Of a stretch of 64,000 bases of DNA, positions 54,142 to 63,835 are shown piece after piece (the stretch's first letter is position 1; each line of letters begins with the position of its first letter). The stretch spans positions 1 to 64,000 of the forward strand of contig NZ_JAKVRD010000013.1 of the NCBI RefSeq assembly GCF_022814865.1, in the 5' to 3' direction. The notes under the pieces were generated by a model that saw only the letters and a list, made by a program, of their open reading frames with translations, was not told the origin of the DNA and made no database searches. The stretch comes from Shimia aestuarii. GTDB taxonomy: Bacteria > Pseudomonadota > Alphaproteobacteria > Rhodobacterales > Rhodobacteraceae. A program made the position numbers and the translations under genes.

Positions 54142-55084
54142 ACTCCTGATTTACCTTGTTATTCTCCTTGCGCTCTTTGCCGCGCTGACGCTCTACCTTG
54201 CCAAGCGGCACGAACGCCGCGCCGAGGCGAGCCACCCGCCCGAGGGCCAATTCGTGACGATTGACGGCCACCGCGTGCACGTCGTCGTGCGCGGTTCTGG
54301 CCCCGATCTCGTGCTGATCCATGGCGCGAGCGGCAGCACCCGCGACATGACTTTTGAGCTCGTCGGTCATCTTGAGGATCGCTACCGCGTCTTGGTCTTT
54401 GATCGCCCCGGCCTCGGCTATACCGACCGGATCAACAGCACCGGCGCGACCATCACCCAACAGGCCGACCTCCTGTCGCGCGCCGCCGCCGAACTCGGCG
54501 CTGAGGCCCCCATCGTCATGGGCCAGAGCTATGGCGGCGCCGTGGCGCTTGCATGGGCCGTGCACTACCCCGAGCGCATCTCGGCCCTCGTGCCCCTCGC
54601 CGCTGCTTCGGGCACATGGGAAACAGGCCTCGACGCCTTCTACCGCGTGACCTCGCACCCTTGGCTCGGCCCGCTCGCGATCCCCCTCATCACCGCCTAT
54701 GTGAGCGACGACTATGTGGCGGGCGTCATGGAAGGCATCTTCACGCCACAGGCCGTCCCCGAGGGCTATAGCGCCTACTTTGGCCCCGGACTGACACTGC
54801 GCCGCAAGACCCTGCGCGCCAATGCCCTGCAACGCGCCAATCTCCTCGACGAAATCGACGCCCTCGTGCCGCGCTACGGCGAGATCGAGGTGCCAACCGA
54901 GATCGTCCATGGCGACTCTGATCCCACCGTCCCCGCCTGGAACCACGCCGAACGCCTCGTGGCCCGCATTCCCGGCGCAACTCTGACGCTCCTGCCCGGG
55001 ATCGGCCACATGCCCCAGCACGTCGCCGCCCCCGAGGTCGCCGCCGCCATCGACCGCGCCGCCGCGCGCGCCGGATTGCACTAA
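54131..55084 (+). CDS. Membrane-anchored alpha/beta hydrolase
   Basis: The 317-residue product starts with a hydrophobic segment (residues 4-24, '[20 protein letters not shown]'). It then shows the alpha/beta-hydrolase fold: oxyanion '[10 protein letters not shown]' near 60, nucleophile elbow MGQSYGG with Ser133, Asp in '[10 protein letters not shown]' near 258, and His in 'GIGHMPQ' near 298. The start is TTG 54131, which overlaps the metA stop region; no ATG upstream of the anchor is available. The similarity is to haloperoxidase/esterase types. The substrate is unknown. It is likely translated with metA. Confidence 0.8.
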   Translation: MAIKLLIYLVILLALFAALTLYLAKRHERRAEASHPPEGQFVTIDGHRVHVVVRGSGPDLVLIHGASGSTRDMTFELVGHLEDRYRVLVFDRPGLGYTDRINSTGATITQQADLLSRAAAELGAEAPIVMGQSYGGAVALAWAVHYPERISALVPLAAASGTWETGLDAFYRVTSHPWLGPLAIPLITAYVSDDYVAGVMEGIFTPQAVPEGYSAYFGPGLTLRRKTLRANALQRANLLDEIDALVPRYGEIEVPTEIVHGDSDPTVPAWNHAERLVARIPGATLTLLPGIGHMPQHVAAPEVAAAIDRAAARAGLH

Positions 55085-55126
55085 TCCGCCCTGAGCGCCA
55101 TATTGGGTCAAAACTGGAGAGGTTTC

Positions 55127-55996
55127 ATGGAGCTGCCCTTCGACGGCGCGATTAGCGACTATTACGAGAACCACGCCCCCGATGTTGTGCGGGACGCGAT
55201 CCGCGACGCGGACAAGAAGGATATCCTCGACAGCGACTACCCGCATACCACCCCGATGCGCGGCAAGGACTACGATAAGGAAATCGCGGCGCTTCAGGTC
55301 GAACTGGTCAAGCTGCAACGCTGGGCCAAGGATAGCGGCGCCCGTGTCGCCATCGTGTTCGAGGGCCGTGATGCTGCCGGAAAAGGCGGCACAATCAAGC
55401 GCTTCCGAGAGAATCTTAATCCTCGTGGCGCGCGCGTCGTCGCCCTCCCCAAACCGACCGACGCTGAACAGACGCAATGGTATTTCCAACGCTATATCGA
55501 CCATCTGCCCTCAGGCGGCGAAATCGTCTTCTTCGACCGTTCTTGGTATAACCGGGGCGTCGTCGAGAAGGTCTTTGAGTTTTGCACCGACGACCAGCGC
55601 GATCATTTCTTCCGCCAGGTGCCGGATTTCGAGTCGATGCTCGTCGACGAGGGCATCCACCTGTTCAAGTTCTGGCTCAATGTCGGGCGCGCCGAACAGC
55701 TCCGCCGCTTCCTCAAACGCGAATCCGACCCGCTCAAGCAATGGAAGCTGAGCTGGATCGACGTAGAGGGCCTCAAACGCTGGGACGCCTATACCAAGGC
55801 CATCGGCGAGACCCTGACCTTAAGCCATAGCGTCGCCGCGCCCTGGACCGTGATCCGCTCTGACGACAAAAAGCGCGCCCGCCTCATGGCCATGCGCAGC
55901 GTGCTCTCCGCCCTGCCCTATGACCGCAAGGACGAGGCCGCGATTGGCGAGATCGACGCGAAAATCTGCGGCGGCCCCGAGATCTGGAATGGCTAA
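55127..55996 (+). CDS. ppk2: Polyphosphate kinase 2
   Basis: This 289-residue PPK2 phosphorylates nucleoside di- or monophosphates with polyphosphate. It has Walker [11 protein letters not shown] near 81, the Walker B/lid region 'FDRSWYNRG' near 134, and a C-terminal helical part typical of single-domain PPK2. ATG 55127 follows GGAGAGG; a TTG at 55103 is in frame but unlikely. It overlaps the following tetR start by 8 bases. The class (ADP- or GDP-using) cannot be read with certainty. Confidence 0.93.
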   Translation: MELPFDGAISDYYENHAPDVVRDAIRDADKKDILDSDYPHTTPMRGKDYDKEIAALQVELVKLQRWAKDSGARVAIVFEGRDAAGKGGTIKRFRENLNPRGARVVALPKPTDAEQTQWYFQRYIDHLPSGGEIVFFDRSWYNRGVVEKVFEFCTDDQRDHFFRQVPDFESMLVDEGIHLFKFWLNVGRAEQLRRFLKRESDPLKQWKLSWIDVEGLKRWDAYTKAIGETLTLSHSVAAPWTVIRSDDKKRARLMAMRSVLSALPYDRKDEAAIGEIDAKICGGPEIWNG

Positions 55997-56609
55997 GAAA
56001 CGCGGCTATCATCACGGCAATCTGCGTCAGGCCCTCGTCGAGGCGGCCTTGATGCTGATCGAATCCAAGGGCCCCACCGGTTTTACCCTCTCTGAGGCCG
56101 CGAAACAGGCGGGCGTCACCCCCGCCGCCGTCTACCGTCATTTCGAAGGCCGCGAAGACCTCATCGCCGAGGCCGCGCGACAAGGCTACGAGATTTTCGC
56201 CGATGTGATGCAATACGCCTACGACAAGGGCCAACCCTCCGCGCTTGCCGCGTTTGAGGCCACGGGCCGCGCCTATCTCGCCTTTGCCCGCAAATACCCC
56301 GGCCACTACATCGCCATGTTCGAAAGCGGTATCTCCGTCAATCGCACCCCGGAACTCGCCGCCGTCTCGGCCCGCGCCCGTGGCGTGCTTGAGAAAGCCG
56401 CCGCCGATCTCTCGGAGCATATCCCGCCGGAAAAACGACCCCCCGCCGCGATGTTCTCGGCCCATATCTGGGCGCTGAGCCATGGCGTCGTCGAATTGTT
56501 CGCCCGCAACTCTCCGGGCACCCAAGCGCCCTTCCCGCCCGAAGATCTCCTTGAGACGGGGATTGGCGTCTACCTGCGTGGCCTCGGCCTGATCGCACCG
56601 GACCGCTGA
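55989..56609 (+). CDS. TetR/AcrR-family regulator
   Basis: This 206-residue protein has an N-terminal helix-turn-helix ('[20 protein letters not shown]', residues about 29-48) and a C-terminal ligand-binding domain of the TetR_C_33 kind ('[13 protein letters not shown]'). Such regulators often control transport or lipid genes. Its ATG lies 8 bases inside ppk2, so it is translated in the same operon. It may control itself or its neighbours. The ligand is unknown. Confidence 0.85.
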   Translation: MAKKRGYHHGNLRQALVEAALMLIESKGPTGFTLSEAAKQAGVTPAAVYRHFEGREDLIAEAARQGYEIFADVMQYAYDKGQPSALAAFEATGRAYLAFARKYPGHYIAMFESGISVNRTPELAAVSARARGVLEKAAADLSEHIPPEKRPPAAMFSAHIWALSHGVVELFARNSPGTQAPFPPEDLLETGIGVYLRGLGLIAPDR

Positions 56610-56621
56610 GAAAGGCCCCCC

Positions 56622-57404
56622 ATGCCACGGCTGTTCCAAAGCGAATTCACCTACCCCAACGGGTTTGCCGACCTCGCCGAGGATGTCCCAAGCCGCCGCC
56701 TGCCGTATCCAGAGATGGAAGACACCCTGCGCTCGGTCTCCGCGCCGGGGCTGGACGCGCTGGCCAAGACACGGGCACAGGCGCCCGACCCGTCCGCCTT
56801 CCCCGAGACCGCGCCAACGCCGAAACCCGCCCCCCAGAAATATCTCGAACTGCGCCGCGAATTCGACGGCCAACCAGAGCTTCTCGCGCTGCATGCCCTG
56901 ACCATCGCCGCCGCGCGTCGCGCCGATCCGCCCGAAATCGCCCGCGCCCTTTTTCTCGAGATGTGGCAGGATCACGCGCCCTTCCTTCTCGATCACCTCG
57001 ACCGCCGCTGGCAGCTTTCCGCGCTCCAAACCTTTCGCGATTTCGGCACCAACGAAGACCAACGCCGCGCCGCCTCCGAATTGACCGTGTTCTTTGCGCT
57101 CACCAAACTCTACGAGACCGAACGCCTCTATAGTGGCGAAAAGGCCAAGAGCCCCTTCTCCCTCGACACGCGCGCCCGTGGCGGGTTGCCGATGGGGCTG
57201 ACGGGCTATTCCATGCGTGCCGGGGATCTCGACCGCACGCTCCTCGGCATGCTCTGGCAAAGCGCCGAGGCCGATCCGGTCCTGCGCCCGCTCGCCTGTC
57301 GCCTGCTGACCGACCTCAACCGCGACCGCAGTAGCCTCTTCCGTCGCCTACGCCTCATGCGCCGCGACTGGAAGCGCCGCCACAAGAGTAAGCGAACGCC
57401 TTAA
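56622..57404 (+). CDS. Conserved-looking 260-residue protein of unknown function
   Basis: This soluble protein has a Pro-rich linker near residue 55-75 and an Arg-rich, basic C-terminus ('RLRLMRRDWKRRHKSKRTP'). The middle is helical, with 'FFALTKLYETERLYSGEK'. ATG 56622 follows GAAAGG, 12 bases after the tetR stop, so it belongs to the ppk2-tetR operon. No domain is recognised. The stop is followed at once by the stop-associated repeat. Confidence 0.65.
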   Translation: MPRLFQSEFTYPNGFADLAEDVPSRRLPYPEMEDTLRSVSAPGLDALAKTRAQAPDPSAFPETAPTPKPAPQKYLELRREFDGQPELLALHALTIAAARRADPPEIARALFLEMWQDHAPFLLDHLDRRWQLSALQTFRDFGTNEDQRRAASELTVFFALTKLYETERLYSGEKAKSPFSLDTRARGGLPMGLTGYSMRAGDLDRTLLGMLWQSAEADPVLRPLACRLLTDLNRDRSSLFRRLRLMRRDWKRRHKSKRTP

Positions 57405-57405
57405 C

Positions 57406-57440
57406 CTCTTCCTCTTGCCGGAAATATCCCCGCCGGAGGC
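57406..57440 (+). repeat. Stop-codon-associated repeat, copy 3
   Basis: CTCTTCCTCTTGCCGGAAAT, then ATCCCCGCCGGAGGC, begins one base after the TAA at 57404. It matches copy 2 at 38681 closely and shares the CGCCG-AGGC end with copies 1 and 4. Confidence 0.75.
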
Positions 57441-57502
57441 AGACCGCATGCAAAGCATGCTCATAAAGCGCGCGCCTTGGCGCGCACCGCTAGATTGCCC
57501 AA

Positions 57503-57528
57503 ACGCAAAAGGGCCGCCCGAAGGCGAC
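57503..57528 (-). terminator. Terminator after rpsI
   Basis: On the minus strand GGGTCGCC-TTCG-GGCGGCCC forms a stem (with one G-U pair) followed by TTTTGCG. It lies 26 bases after the rpsI stop. Confidence 0.75.
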
Positions 57529-57554
57529 CCCTGAAATCTCGTATCTCGTAAGGC

Positions 57555-58040
57555 TTAACGCTTCGAGAACTGGAACGAACGACGGGCTTTGCGCTTACCG
57601 TATTTCTTACGTTCCACCACGCGGCTGTCGCGGGTCAGGAAGCCAGCGGCCTTGAGCGGCGCGCGCAAGGACGGTTCGTAAAGCTGAAGCGCTTTCGAGA
57701 TACCGTGCTTGACGGCACCGGCCTGACCGGTGAGACCGCCGCCTTTGACGGTGGCGTAGACGTCGAATTCGCCTTCCACACCGGCAACCTGGAACGGCTG
57801 GCGCAGGATCAGCTGAAGCACGGGACGTGCAAAATACTTGTCCTGGTCCTTGCCATTGACGACGACCTTGCCCGAACCGGGCTTGATCCAGACGCGCGCA
57901 ACGGCGTCTTTACGTTTGCCGGTCGCGTAGGAGCGGCCGAGTTCGTCACGAACGGGTTCACGCGGAGCTTCGATATCAACGATGGTTTCGCCACCGGCGA
58001 CCTCGTTCAGCTCTTCAAGCGAGTTGATTTGATCAGCCAT
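57555..58040 (-). CDS. rpsI: 30S ribosomal protein uS9
   Basis: The 161-residue protein has the uS9 core: '[19 protein letters not shown]' near 40, '[19 protein letters not shown]' near 98, and the very basic C-terminal tail '[17 protein letters not shown]', whose end contacts P-site tRNA. The N-terminal acidic extension (about 35 residues) is usual in alphaproteobacteria. It is the second gene of rplM-rpsI, with the start only 3 bases after the rplM stop. Confidence 0.98.
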   Translation of the reverse strand: MADQINSLEELNEVAGGETIVDIEAPREPVRDELGRSYATGKRKDAVARVWIKPGSGKVVVNGKDQDKYFARPVLQLILRQPFQVAGVEGEFDVYATVKGGGLTGQAGAVKHGISKALQLYEPSLRAPLKAAGFLTRDSRVVERKKYGKRKARRSFQFSKR

Positions 58041-58043
58041 TGA

Positions 58044-58505
58044 TTAGCTCCGGGTGTTCTTCGAGTTCATGGATTTGACATCCAGCACTTCCGGCGACTG
58101 CGCCTCATGCGGATGCTCGGTGCCGGCATAGACACGCAGGTTGGTCATCTGCTTGCGCGACAGGCGGTTGCCCGGAAGCATGCGCTGAACCGCTTTCATG
58201 ACCACGCGCTCGGGGTATTCGCCCTCGAGAAGCTCGCCCGCGGTGCGCGACTTGATGCCGCCCGGGTGGCCAGTGTGCCAGTAATAGTTCTTGTCCGAAC
58301 GTTTCTTGCCGGTGAGCTGGACCTTGTCAGCGTTGATAACGATGACGTTGTCGCCCATGTCCATGTTCGGGGTGAAGGACGCCTTGTGCTTGCCGCGCAG
58401 GCGCATGGCAACGATCGAGGCAAGACGGCCCAGAACAACGCCCTCGGCGTCGATCAGGATCCATTTCTTGTCGATGTCTGCCGGAGTAGCAGAAAAGGTT
58501 TTCAT
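58044..58505 (-). CDS. rplM: 50S ribosomal protein uL13
   Basis: This 153-residue uL13 has '[26 protein letters not shown]' (core [12 protein letters not shown] near residue 20) and '[17 protein letters not shown]' near 75, both family signatures. It is the first gene of the conserved rplM-rpsI pair. A good sigma-70-type promoter lies about 67 bases upstream, leaving an RNA leader of about 60 bases that may hold feedback control. Confidence 0.98.
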   Translation of the reverse strand: MKTFSATPADIDKKWILIDAEGVVLGRLASIVAMRLRGKHKASFTPNMDMGDNVIVINADKVQLTGKKRSDKNYYWHTGHPGGIKSRTAGELLEGEYPERVVMKAVQRMLPGNRLSRKQMTNLRVYAGTEHPHEAQSPEVLDVKSMNSKNTRS

Positions 58506-58571
58506 GTGAGTCTACCTGACTTTTGGTTGACGGATGCGCAGGAAACCAACGCACCTGAATTCGATGGGCGG

Positions 58572-58599
58572 GTTATAAAGGGGCCACACGCACAGTCAA
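58572..58599 (-). promoter_or_regulatory. Promoter of rplM-rpsI
   Basis: On the minus strand TTGACT (58594-58599) and TATAAC (58572-58577) are separated by 16 bases. This is the best housekeeping promoter match in the window. Transcription should begin near 58565, about 60 bases before the rplM start. Confidence 0.65.
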
Positions 58600-58712
58600 G
58601 CGCACAAAACGCGAATTAATCACGCAATTTCAATGGCTTGAAAATTAGGTATCATTTTACCCCACAAAATACCCCCGCAAAACCACGTCTCGCAGGGGAT
58701 TTCTGTGCCGCG

Positions 58713-59696
58713 TCACTCGGGGACACAGATTTCCTTGCGGCTGATGGCAAGCACGGTGCGGATGACCAGTTTGACCATCACCCCCGCCAGCACCACAAGG
58801 AGCAGCGTGCCAATGACCACATGCGCCTCCGATCCGGTCTTGCGCGCAAACAGGAACGACGCGATCGTCATCGCCGCAATCGGAAAGCTAAGCGCCCACC
58901 AAGGCAGCGCAAAGGGCAACTTGGCAAGCTTCGGCACCTGAACGGCGATCAGGATGGTGAAAAGATACCCGATATTGAGCAGGATGCGCGCGAACGGATC
59001 AATCTCGCCTGTCAGGTTCACATAGGCAAGGAACGCAACGGCGGGCGGCGCGATGAGGATGACAAGCGTCGGGAAAAGCTTGCCGGGGATCGGGTTGTGA
59101 AAGATGAGACGGTTAAACACCAGTGTCAGCAGAACCACCCAGAAGATCATGCCTGTCGAGAAGAACAGCCAGGAAAGCTCGACATAGCCAAGCTGCGCCC
59201 CCGCGACGGGAACAACCACGTTGCCCACTGCCGGGATGAACCAAGCGGGCGTCAACTGCCCAACCTCAAAGGCCCGGTGGCTGATCCAGCCCGAGACCAC
59301 CGCAACAGTCAGAAGCCCCTGAAGCGCCGCGCCGATCATCCAAAGCCCCCGCGCCGTGTCCGGAAAATGCGACAGCATCGCCGTCGAGATCAGAAGAATC
59401 GAGATCGACACCGCCGGGAAAAAGGCAAGGCGCACCGGGTGCTGCCACTCATGCACCACAGCCTGCGGATAGAGGATGGCCTTGGCGATATAGAGGATGG
59501 CAATGACGCAGAAGGCCGCGATCCCGGTCCACATCGCCACCGTCGAGGCCGTGCCAAGGCTCGGGTAGACATGTGCCCCCGCATGAAGCGCGAGCGTCAG
59601 GCCCATCAGGCCCATGACCACCGCGAAGAACGGCACAGGAAAGTGCTTGAGCCGCGGCTCGGTTTCAGAAGCGTCTGTCAGGGTCATATCTGTCAC
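58713..59696 (-). CDS. TDT-family (TehA-like) membrane transporter
   Basis: This 327-residue inner-membrane protein has about ten helices. It fits the tellurite-resistance/dicarboxylate transporter (SLAC1/TehA) family: 'HFPVPFFAVVMGLMGLTLAL' near the N-terminus, 'WISHRAFEVGQLTPAWFIPAVGNVVVPVAGA' (core TPAWFIPAVGNVVVPVAG) in the middle, and 'PAWFIP' as a family hallmark. It probably moves organic or inorganic anions; sulfite, malate and tellurite have been reported for relatives. It is a single gene, divergently placed from nothing, with AT-rich sequence upstream. Confidence 0.85.
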   Translation of the reverse strand: MTDMTLTDASETEPRLKHFPVPFFAVVMGLMGLTLALHAGAHVYPSLGTASTVAMWTGIAAFCVIAILYIAKAILYPQAVVHEWQHPVRLAFFPAVSISILLISTAMLSHFPDTARGLWMIGAALQGLLTVAVVSGWISHRAFEVGQLTPAWFIPAVGNVVVPVAGAQLGYVELSWLFFSTGMIFWVVLLTLVFNRLIFHNPIPGKLFPTLVILIAPPAVAFLAYVNLTGEIDPFARILLNIGYLFTILIAVQVPKLAKLPFALPWWALSFPIAAMTIASFLFARKTGSEAHVVIGTLLLVVLAGVMVKLVIRTVLAISRKEICVPE

Positions 59697-59859
59697 GGGA
59701 ACTCATCCTTCTCACATGAGGCTCCCCGTCTCGCACAGAGCGGGGTCACTTGCGTTGACACATATCAATTTTTGAATAGAAAGATATATCCAAAATGTCG
59801 CAAACGACATTTCACGCCCCGCGCGTTGCCTTCATCCGACCATTTGCAAAGCCGCCACG

Positions 59860-59926
59860 GACGCAATACCGACGGAATACCGACGTGATACCGAACGCTG
59901 TTTTCGCCCTTTTAGGTCGCGTTAAC
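59860..59926. repeat. 11-bp tandem repeat, copy C (diverged)
   Basis: Three units, GACGCAATACC (59860), GACGGAATACC (59871) and GACGTGATACC (59882), are followed by a diverged tail ending in GTTAAC (59921-59926), which holds the thioesterase stop codon. The left GTTAAC end seen in copies A and B is missing, and the right spacer is longer (about 28 bases). Confidence 0.8.
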
Positions 59927-60350
59927 CCGCGCGTTTGGGGGGGATCGAATAGGTCATGGTCGAACGCGCCACCGGCGCCTCAACCCCTTCGGAATAAATA
60001 AGAATATCCACAACCGAGAGCGTCCGACCAAGCTTTAGAAGCGTCGCCTTGGCGATGATATCCTTGCCTGCCTCGGGCTTGCGCATGAAATCGAGCGAAC
60101 AACTCGTTGTCACCGCCAAAGCCACCCTCCCGATCTGCCCCATCGTGGCCACATAGGCCGCCACATCCGCAAGGCTGAACATGCTCGGCCCCGAGACCGT
60201 GCCGCCGGGGCGCAGGTGCCGATCCTGCACCTTGAGCCGCATCACGCACCCCGTCTCATCAAGGGATTCCACGGCGAAATCGTCGCTCACCTGCGGGAAT
60301 ATCTCCTCAAGATAGGCGCCCATTTCTTCTGCGGTCATTTTTGCGGACAT
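59922..60350 (-). CDS. PaaI-type hotdog thioesterase
   Basis: This 142-residue protein has the hotdog-fold thioesterase pattern: 'RHLRPGGTVSGPSMFSLADVAAYVA' (core RPGGTVSGPSMFSLADVA), where the helix contains the acidic catalytic residue, and 'TTSCSLDFMRKPEAGKDIIA' after it. It should hydrolyse acyl-CoA or aryl-CoA thioesters. ATG 60350 follows GAGGAAAG; the longer upstream frame crosses the divergent gene and is not used. It is divergent from an enoyl-CoA hydratase, so both may belong to the same acyl-CoA pathway. Confidence 0.85.
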   Translation of the reverse strand: MSAKMTAEEMGAYLEEIFPQVSDDFAVESLDETGCVMRLKVQDRHLRPGGTVSGPSMFSLADVAAYVATMGQIGRVALAVTTSCSLDFMRKPEAGKDIIAKATLLKLGRTLSVVDILIYSEGVEAPVARSTMTYSIPPKRAG

Positions 60351-60407
60351 GTCTTTCCTCCCGTCGGCTTGGCGTTTAAGTTTGCCGCAAAGCCGGAGGA
60401 GAACAAG

Positions 60408-61193
60408 ATGGCAATTTTCGAACGTCGCGACGTTAATTCGATCGCGTATCTCAAGATGAATTCCCCCGAGCGGCTCAACGCCCTCTCCGACGAGATGCTT
60501 GCAGCGATGCAAGAGACGTTCAACTCTCTCAAGAACGACACTTCTGTGCGCGCTGTGGTGCTCTCGGGCGAAGGCAAGGTGTTCTGCGCCGGGCATGACC
60601 TCAAGCAGATGACCGCCGGGCGTCAGGCCGAAGATGGCGGAAAGGCTTATTTCAAAGACCTTTTCGACCGTTGCGCCCGCATGATGATGACGGTGCAGTC
60701 CATCCCGCAACCTGTCATTGCCCAAGTCCACGGCATCGCCACCGCCGCCGGCTGTCAGCTCGTCGCGACCTGCGATATGGCCGTTGCCGCGGAGGGCACG
60801 AAATTCGGCGTCAACGGCGTCAACATCGGCCTGTTCTGCTCGACACCGATGGTCGCCCTAAGCCGCAATATCCCGCGCAAGAAAGCCTTCGAGATGCTCA
60901 CCACAGGTAAGTTCATCCCTGCCGACGAGGCCGAGGCGCTTGGCCTTGTGAACAAGGTTGTGCCACATGACGCGCTCGAGGCCGCGACCTCGGAGCTGGC
61001 CGAGACCCTCGCCGCCAAGCTTGGCGCCGCCGTGCGTATCGGCAAAAGCGCCTTCTACGAACAGGCCACGATGACCACCGAAGAGGCCTATGCCTACACA
61101 GGCGATGTCATGGTTGAGAACATGCTCTACCGCGATACCGCCGAGGGGATCGCCGCATTCCTCGAGAAACGCCCGCCGAACTGGGATCAATAA
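60408..61193 (+). CDS. Enoyl-CoA hydratase/isomerase family protein
   Basis: This 261-residue crotonase-fold enzyme has the oxyanion-hole segments 'FCAGHDLKQM' near 65 and 'HGIATAAGCQLVATCDMAVA' near 112. The usual catalytic Glu pair is not obvious: the second position reads 'GVNIGLFCST', as in ECHDC3-like members, so hydratase activity is not certain. ATG 60408 follows GGAGGAG. It is divergent from the thioesterase. The substrate is unknown. Confidence 0.87.
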   Translation: MAIFERRDVNSIAYLKMNSPERLNALSDEMLAAMQETFNSLKNDTSVRAVVLSGEGKVFCAGHDLKQMTAGRQAEDGGKAYFKDLFDRCARMMMTVQSIPQPVIAQVHGIATAAGCQLVATCDMAVAAEGTKFGVNGVNIGLFCSTPMVALSRNIPRKKAFEMLTTGKFIPADEAEALGLVNKVVPHDALEAATSELAETLAAKLGAAVRIGKSAFYEQATMTTEEAYAYTGDVMVENMLYRDTAEGIAAFLEKRPPNWDQ

Positions 61194-61592
61194 GCCACGT
61201 TTCGCCGAAGAGAACGGTGTTTTTCCAAATGGACGATGCACCCGCTCTCGGAAACGGGTAACGATTGCGCGGCGACACGCGGCCCCCAAGCCCGCGTTGA
61301 TCCTGCGCGATGCCCGAGGGGCTTCATTGACTTACCTCGCTGCTCTGACGGCATCGCGCGCACTTCCCAAGGATTGTTTACACTTTCGGCCTAGAGTGTT
61401 TCGCAGCGCGCCGTATTTTCGCTCTGTGACGAATCCGCAGGTCATGGCACATAGGCGCCAGACGCTGAACGGGTCGTCTTTCTCTTGGCATGTCCCTCCA
61501 ACCGCGCCTTTCGCGCGACGATAGCGCCACGGAAGACGGCCCGTTAACTGCGCCCCCTTCCCAAAACCGCGCGCCTGCCCTATGTCCGCCCC
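61194..61592. other. 399-base non-coding gap between hydratase and trmFO
   Basis: No convincing gene, tRNA, hairpin terminator or repeat was found here. A T run (GTGTTTTTCC, 61218-61227) follows weak pairing near the hydratase end. The rest has no recognised promoter, and reading frames through it look like chance. A small RNA or the trmFO promoter could lie here. Confidence 0.4.
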
Positions 61593-62933
61593 ATGACACA
61601 GGAATTGCATATCGTTGGCGGTGGCATGGCGGGCTCCGAAGCCGCATGGCAGGCCGCCCAGATGGGTATCGACGTGGTGATCCACGAGATGCGCCCCAAG
61701 GTCGAGACCTTCGCTCACCGCACCGGCAACCTCGCCGAGATGGTTTGCTCCAACTCGTTCCGCTCGGATGACGACGAACAAAACGCCGTTGGCCTCCTGC
61801 ATTGGGAAATGCGCGCCGCGAATAGTCTTATCATGGCCACGGCGGACAAACATCGTCTGCCTGCAGGAGGCGCGCTCGCCGTAGACCGCGATCCCTTCGC
61901 CGAAAGCGTGACCGAAGCCCTCCTCGCCCTGCCCAATGTGCGCGTCGAATATGGCGAGATCGACAGCCTGCCAACCGAGGGCCACTGGATCATCGCCACC
62001 GGACCGCTGACCTCCGCAGGGCTCGGCGCCGCGATTCAGGCCGAAACCGGTGCCGAGCGCCTGGCCTTTTTCGACGCCATCGCCCCTATCGTCTATGCCG
62101 AAAGCATCGACATGGACGTCGCCTGGCTGCAATCACGCTATGACAAGGGCGAAACCGAAGAAGAGCAAAAGGCCTATCTCAACTGCCCGATGACCAAGGA
62201 CCAGTACGAGGCCTTCATTGACGCGCTTCTCGCCGCAGACAAGACCGAGTTCCACGAGGGCGAGACCGCGGGCTATTTCGACGGCTGCCTGCCGATCGAA
62301 GTCATGGCCGAACGCGGCCGCGAAACCCTGCGCCATGGCCCGATGAAGCCCGTGGGCCTCACCAATGCGCATAGGCCGGACGAAAAAGCCTATGCCGTGG
62401 TCCAACTGCGTCGCGATAACGCCTTGGGAACGCTCTATAATATCGTCGGCTTCCAAACCAAGATGAAATACGGCGCCCAGACCGAGGTGTTCAAGATGAT
62501 CCCCGGCCTCGAAAACGCCTCCTTCGCGCGGCTCGGCGGCATTCACCGCAACACGTTCATCAATTCGCCGACGCTTTTGGATGATCAGATGCGCCTGCGC
62601 TCCAAGCCCCATATCCGCTTTGCCGGTCAGGTGACGGGCGTCGAGGGTTATGTCGAAAGCGCTGCCATGGGCCTTCTCGCCGGACGCCTCGCCGCCGCCG
62701 AAATCCTTGGCCAGTCACGCGAGACCGCGCCGCTCAACACCGCTATGGGCGCGCTTGTGCATCACATCACCGGCGGCGCCGAGGCCAAGACGTTCCAGCC
62801 GATGAACGTCAATTTCGGCCTGTTCCAACCGGTCGATGGCCTCAAAGGCGGCCGCCGGGGCCGCAAGGACCGCTACAAGGCCTATACCGACCGCGCCAAG
62901 GCCGAATGGACGGAGTGGCTCGCCACGCAATGA
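61593..62933 (+). CDS. trmFO: Methylenetetrahydrofolate-tRNA uracil-54 methyltransferase TrmFO
   Basis: This 446-residue flavoprotein methylates U54 of tRNA using methylene-tetrahydrofolate. FAD binds at [12 protein letters not shown] near residue 7. '[11 protein letters not shown]' near 50 and '[18 protein letters not shown]' near 190 are typical, and '[20 protein letters not shown]' is in the C-terminal region. It is full length. Its stop overlaps the gluQ start (ATGA), placing two tRNA-modification genes together. Confidence 0.96.
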   Translation: MTQELHIVGGGMAGSEAAWQAAQMGIDVVIHEMRPKVETFAHRTGNLAEMVCSNSFRSDDDEQNAVGLLHWEMRAANSLIMATADKHRLPAGGALAVDRDPFAESVTEALLALPNVRVEYGEIDSLPTEGHWIIATGPLTSAGLGAAIQAETGAERLAFFDAIAPIVYAESIDMDVAWLQSRYDKGETEEEQKAYLNCPMTKDQYEAFIDALLAADKTEFHEGETAGYFDGCLPIEVMAERGRETLRHGPMKPVGLTNAHRPDEKAYAVVQLRRDNALGTLYNIVGFQTKMKYGAQTEVFKMIPGLENASFARLGGIHRNTFINSPTLLDDQMRLRSKPHIRFAGQVTGVEGYVESAAMGLLAGRLAAAEILGQSRETAPLNTAMGALVHHITGGAEAKTFQPMNVNFGLFQPVDGLKGGRRGRKDRYKAYTDRAKAEWTEWLATQ

Positions 62934-63778
62934 GAACCCGCTTCGCCCCCTCGCCCACCGGCCCTTTGCATTTGGGCCACGCTTACTCGGCGCTCCTCGC
63001 GCATGACATGGCACGGGCGGCGGGCGGCACGTTCCTACTGCGGATCGAGGATATCGACCAAAGCCGCGCCCGCCCCGAATGGGAAGCGCAAATCTACGAT
63101 GATCTTGCATGGCTTGGCGTGACATGGGACGCCCCGCCCATGCGCCAGTCCGACCGCCTGCCCAGCTACCGCGCTGCGCTTTCGGATCTTTGGACCAAGG
63201 GCCTGCTTTACCCCTGCACCTGCACGCGCCGCGACATCACAGCCGCCGTCTCCGCCCCGCAGGAAGGCGCCGGGCCGATCTATGGCCCCGATGGCCTTGT
63301 CTACCCCGGCACCTGTCGCCCCGACACGCCCCCATCCGGCCCGATCCCAGAGGATGCCGCTTTGCGCCTCAACATGCGCGCCGCGCTCGCTCACCTGGCC
63401 ACCCCCGACCGTTTCACCTTTGAAGACGAGACCTGTGGCCAAGTCCTTGTTTCCGCGGACGAACTCATCTCGGAGGTCGGTGACATCGTGCTTTCTCGTC
63501 GCGATTTTCCCGGCTCCTACCACCTCTCTGTCGTCCTCGACGACGCCGCCCAAGGCATCACCCATGTGATCCGGGGTGAAGACCTCTTCGAGGCCACGAA
63601 AATCCACGTGATCCTCCAACGCCTCCTCGGCCTACCGACACCGGCCTACCACCACCACCGCCTGATCCGCGACGACACCGGCAAGCGCCTTGCCAAACGC
63701 GACGACGCCCGCGCCATCGCCAAATACCGCGCGGACGGTGCAACCCCCGAAGACATCCGCCGCCTCGTGGGTCTCTGA
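62930..63778 (+). CDS. gluQ: Glutamyl-Q tRNA(Asp) synthetase
   Basis: This 282-residue paralogue of glutamyl-tRNA synthetase catalytic domains attaches Glu to queuosine in tRNA(Asp). '[18 protein letters not shown]' contains the HIGH motif, and GKRLAKRD near 257 is the KMSKS-like site. A zinc site is suggested by CTCTRRDI and TCRPD. It lacks the anticodon-binding domain. ATG 62930 overlaps trmFO (ATGA). Confidence 0.95.
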   Translation: MRTRFAPSPTGPLHLGHAYSALLAHDMARAAGGTFLLRIEDIDQSRARPEWEAQIYDDLAWLGVTWDAPPMRQSDRLPSYRAALSDLWTKGLLYPCTCTRRDITAAVSAPQEGAGPIYGPDGLVYPGTCRPDTPPSGPIPEDAALRLNMRAALAHLATPDRFTFEDETCGQVLVSADELISEVGDIVLSRRDFPGSYHLSVVLDDAAQGITHVIRGEDLFEATKIHVILQRLLGLPTPAYHHHRLIRDDTGKRLAKRDDARAIAKYRADGATPEDIRRLVGL

Positions 63779-63783
63779 TCCCG

Positions 63784-63818
63784 CTCTTCTTCTCTGGAAA
63801 AATACTCGCGCCGCAGGC
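63784..63818 (+). repeat. Stop-codon-associated repeat, copy 4
   Basis: CTCTTCTTCTCTGGAAAAAT, then ACTCGCGCCGCAGGC, begins 5 bases after the gluQ stop. It is the same subtype as the copy at 36058 and has the same orientation relative to its gene. Confidence 0.75.
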
Positions 63819-63820
63819 AC

Positions 63821-63834
63821 GGCCCGAAAGGGCC
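63821..63834 (-). terminator. Short hairpin after hisI
   Basis: GGCCC-GAAA-GGGCC is a perfect 5-bp stem with a tetraloop, one base after the hisI stop on the minus strand. There is no T run, so it is only a possible transcript end. Confidence 0.4.
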
Positions 63835-63835
63835 G

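Noticed and set aside
58638..59888. 416-residue plus-strand frame
   Set aside because: It is the shadow of the TDT transporter and is extremely rich in Arg, His and Asp; the opposite strand gives clear membrane helices.
61332..62132. Minus-strand frame across the 399-base gap and trmFO
   Set aside because: Most of it is antisense to trmFO, and the part in the gap has no start signal or motif.
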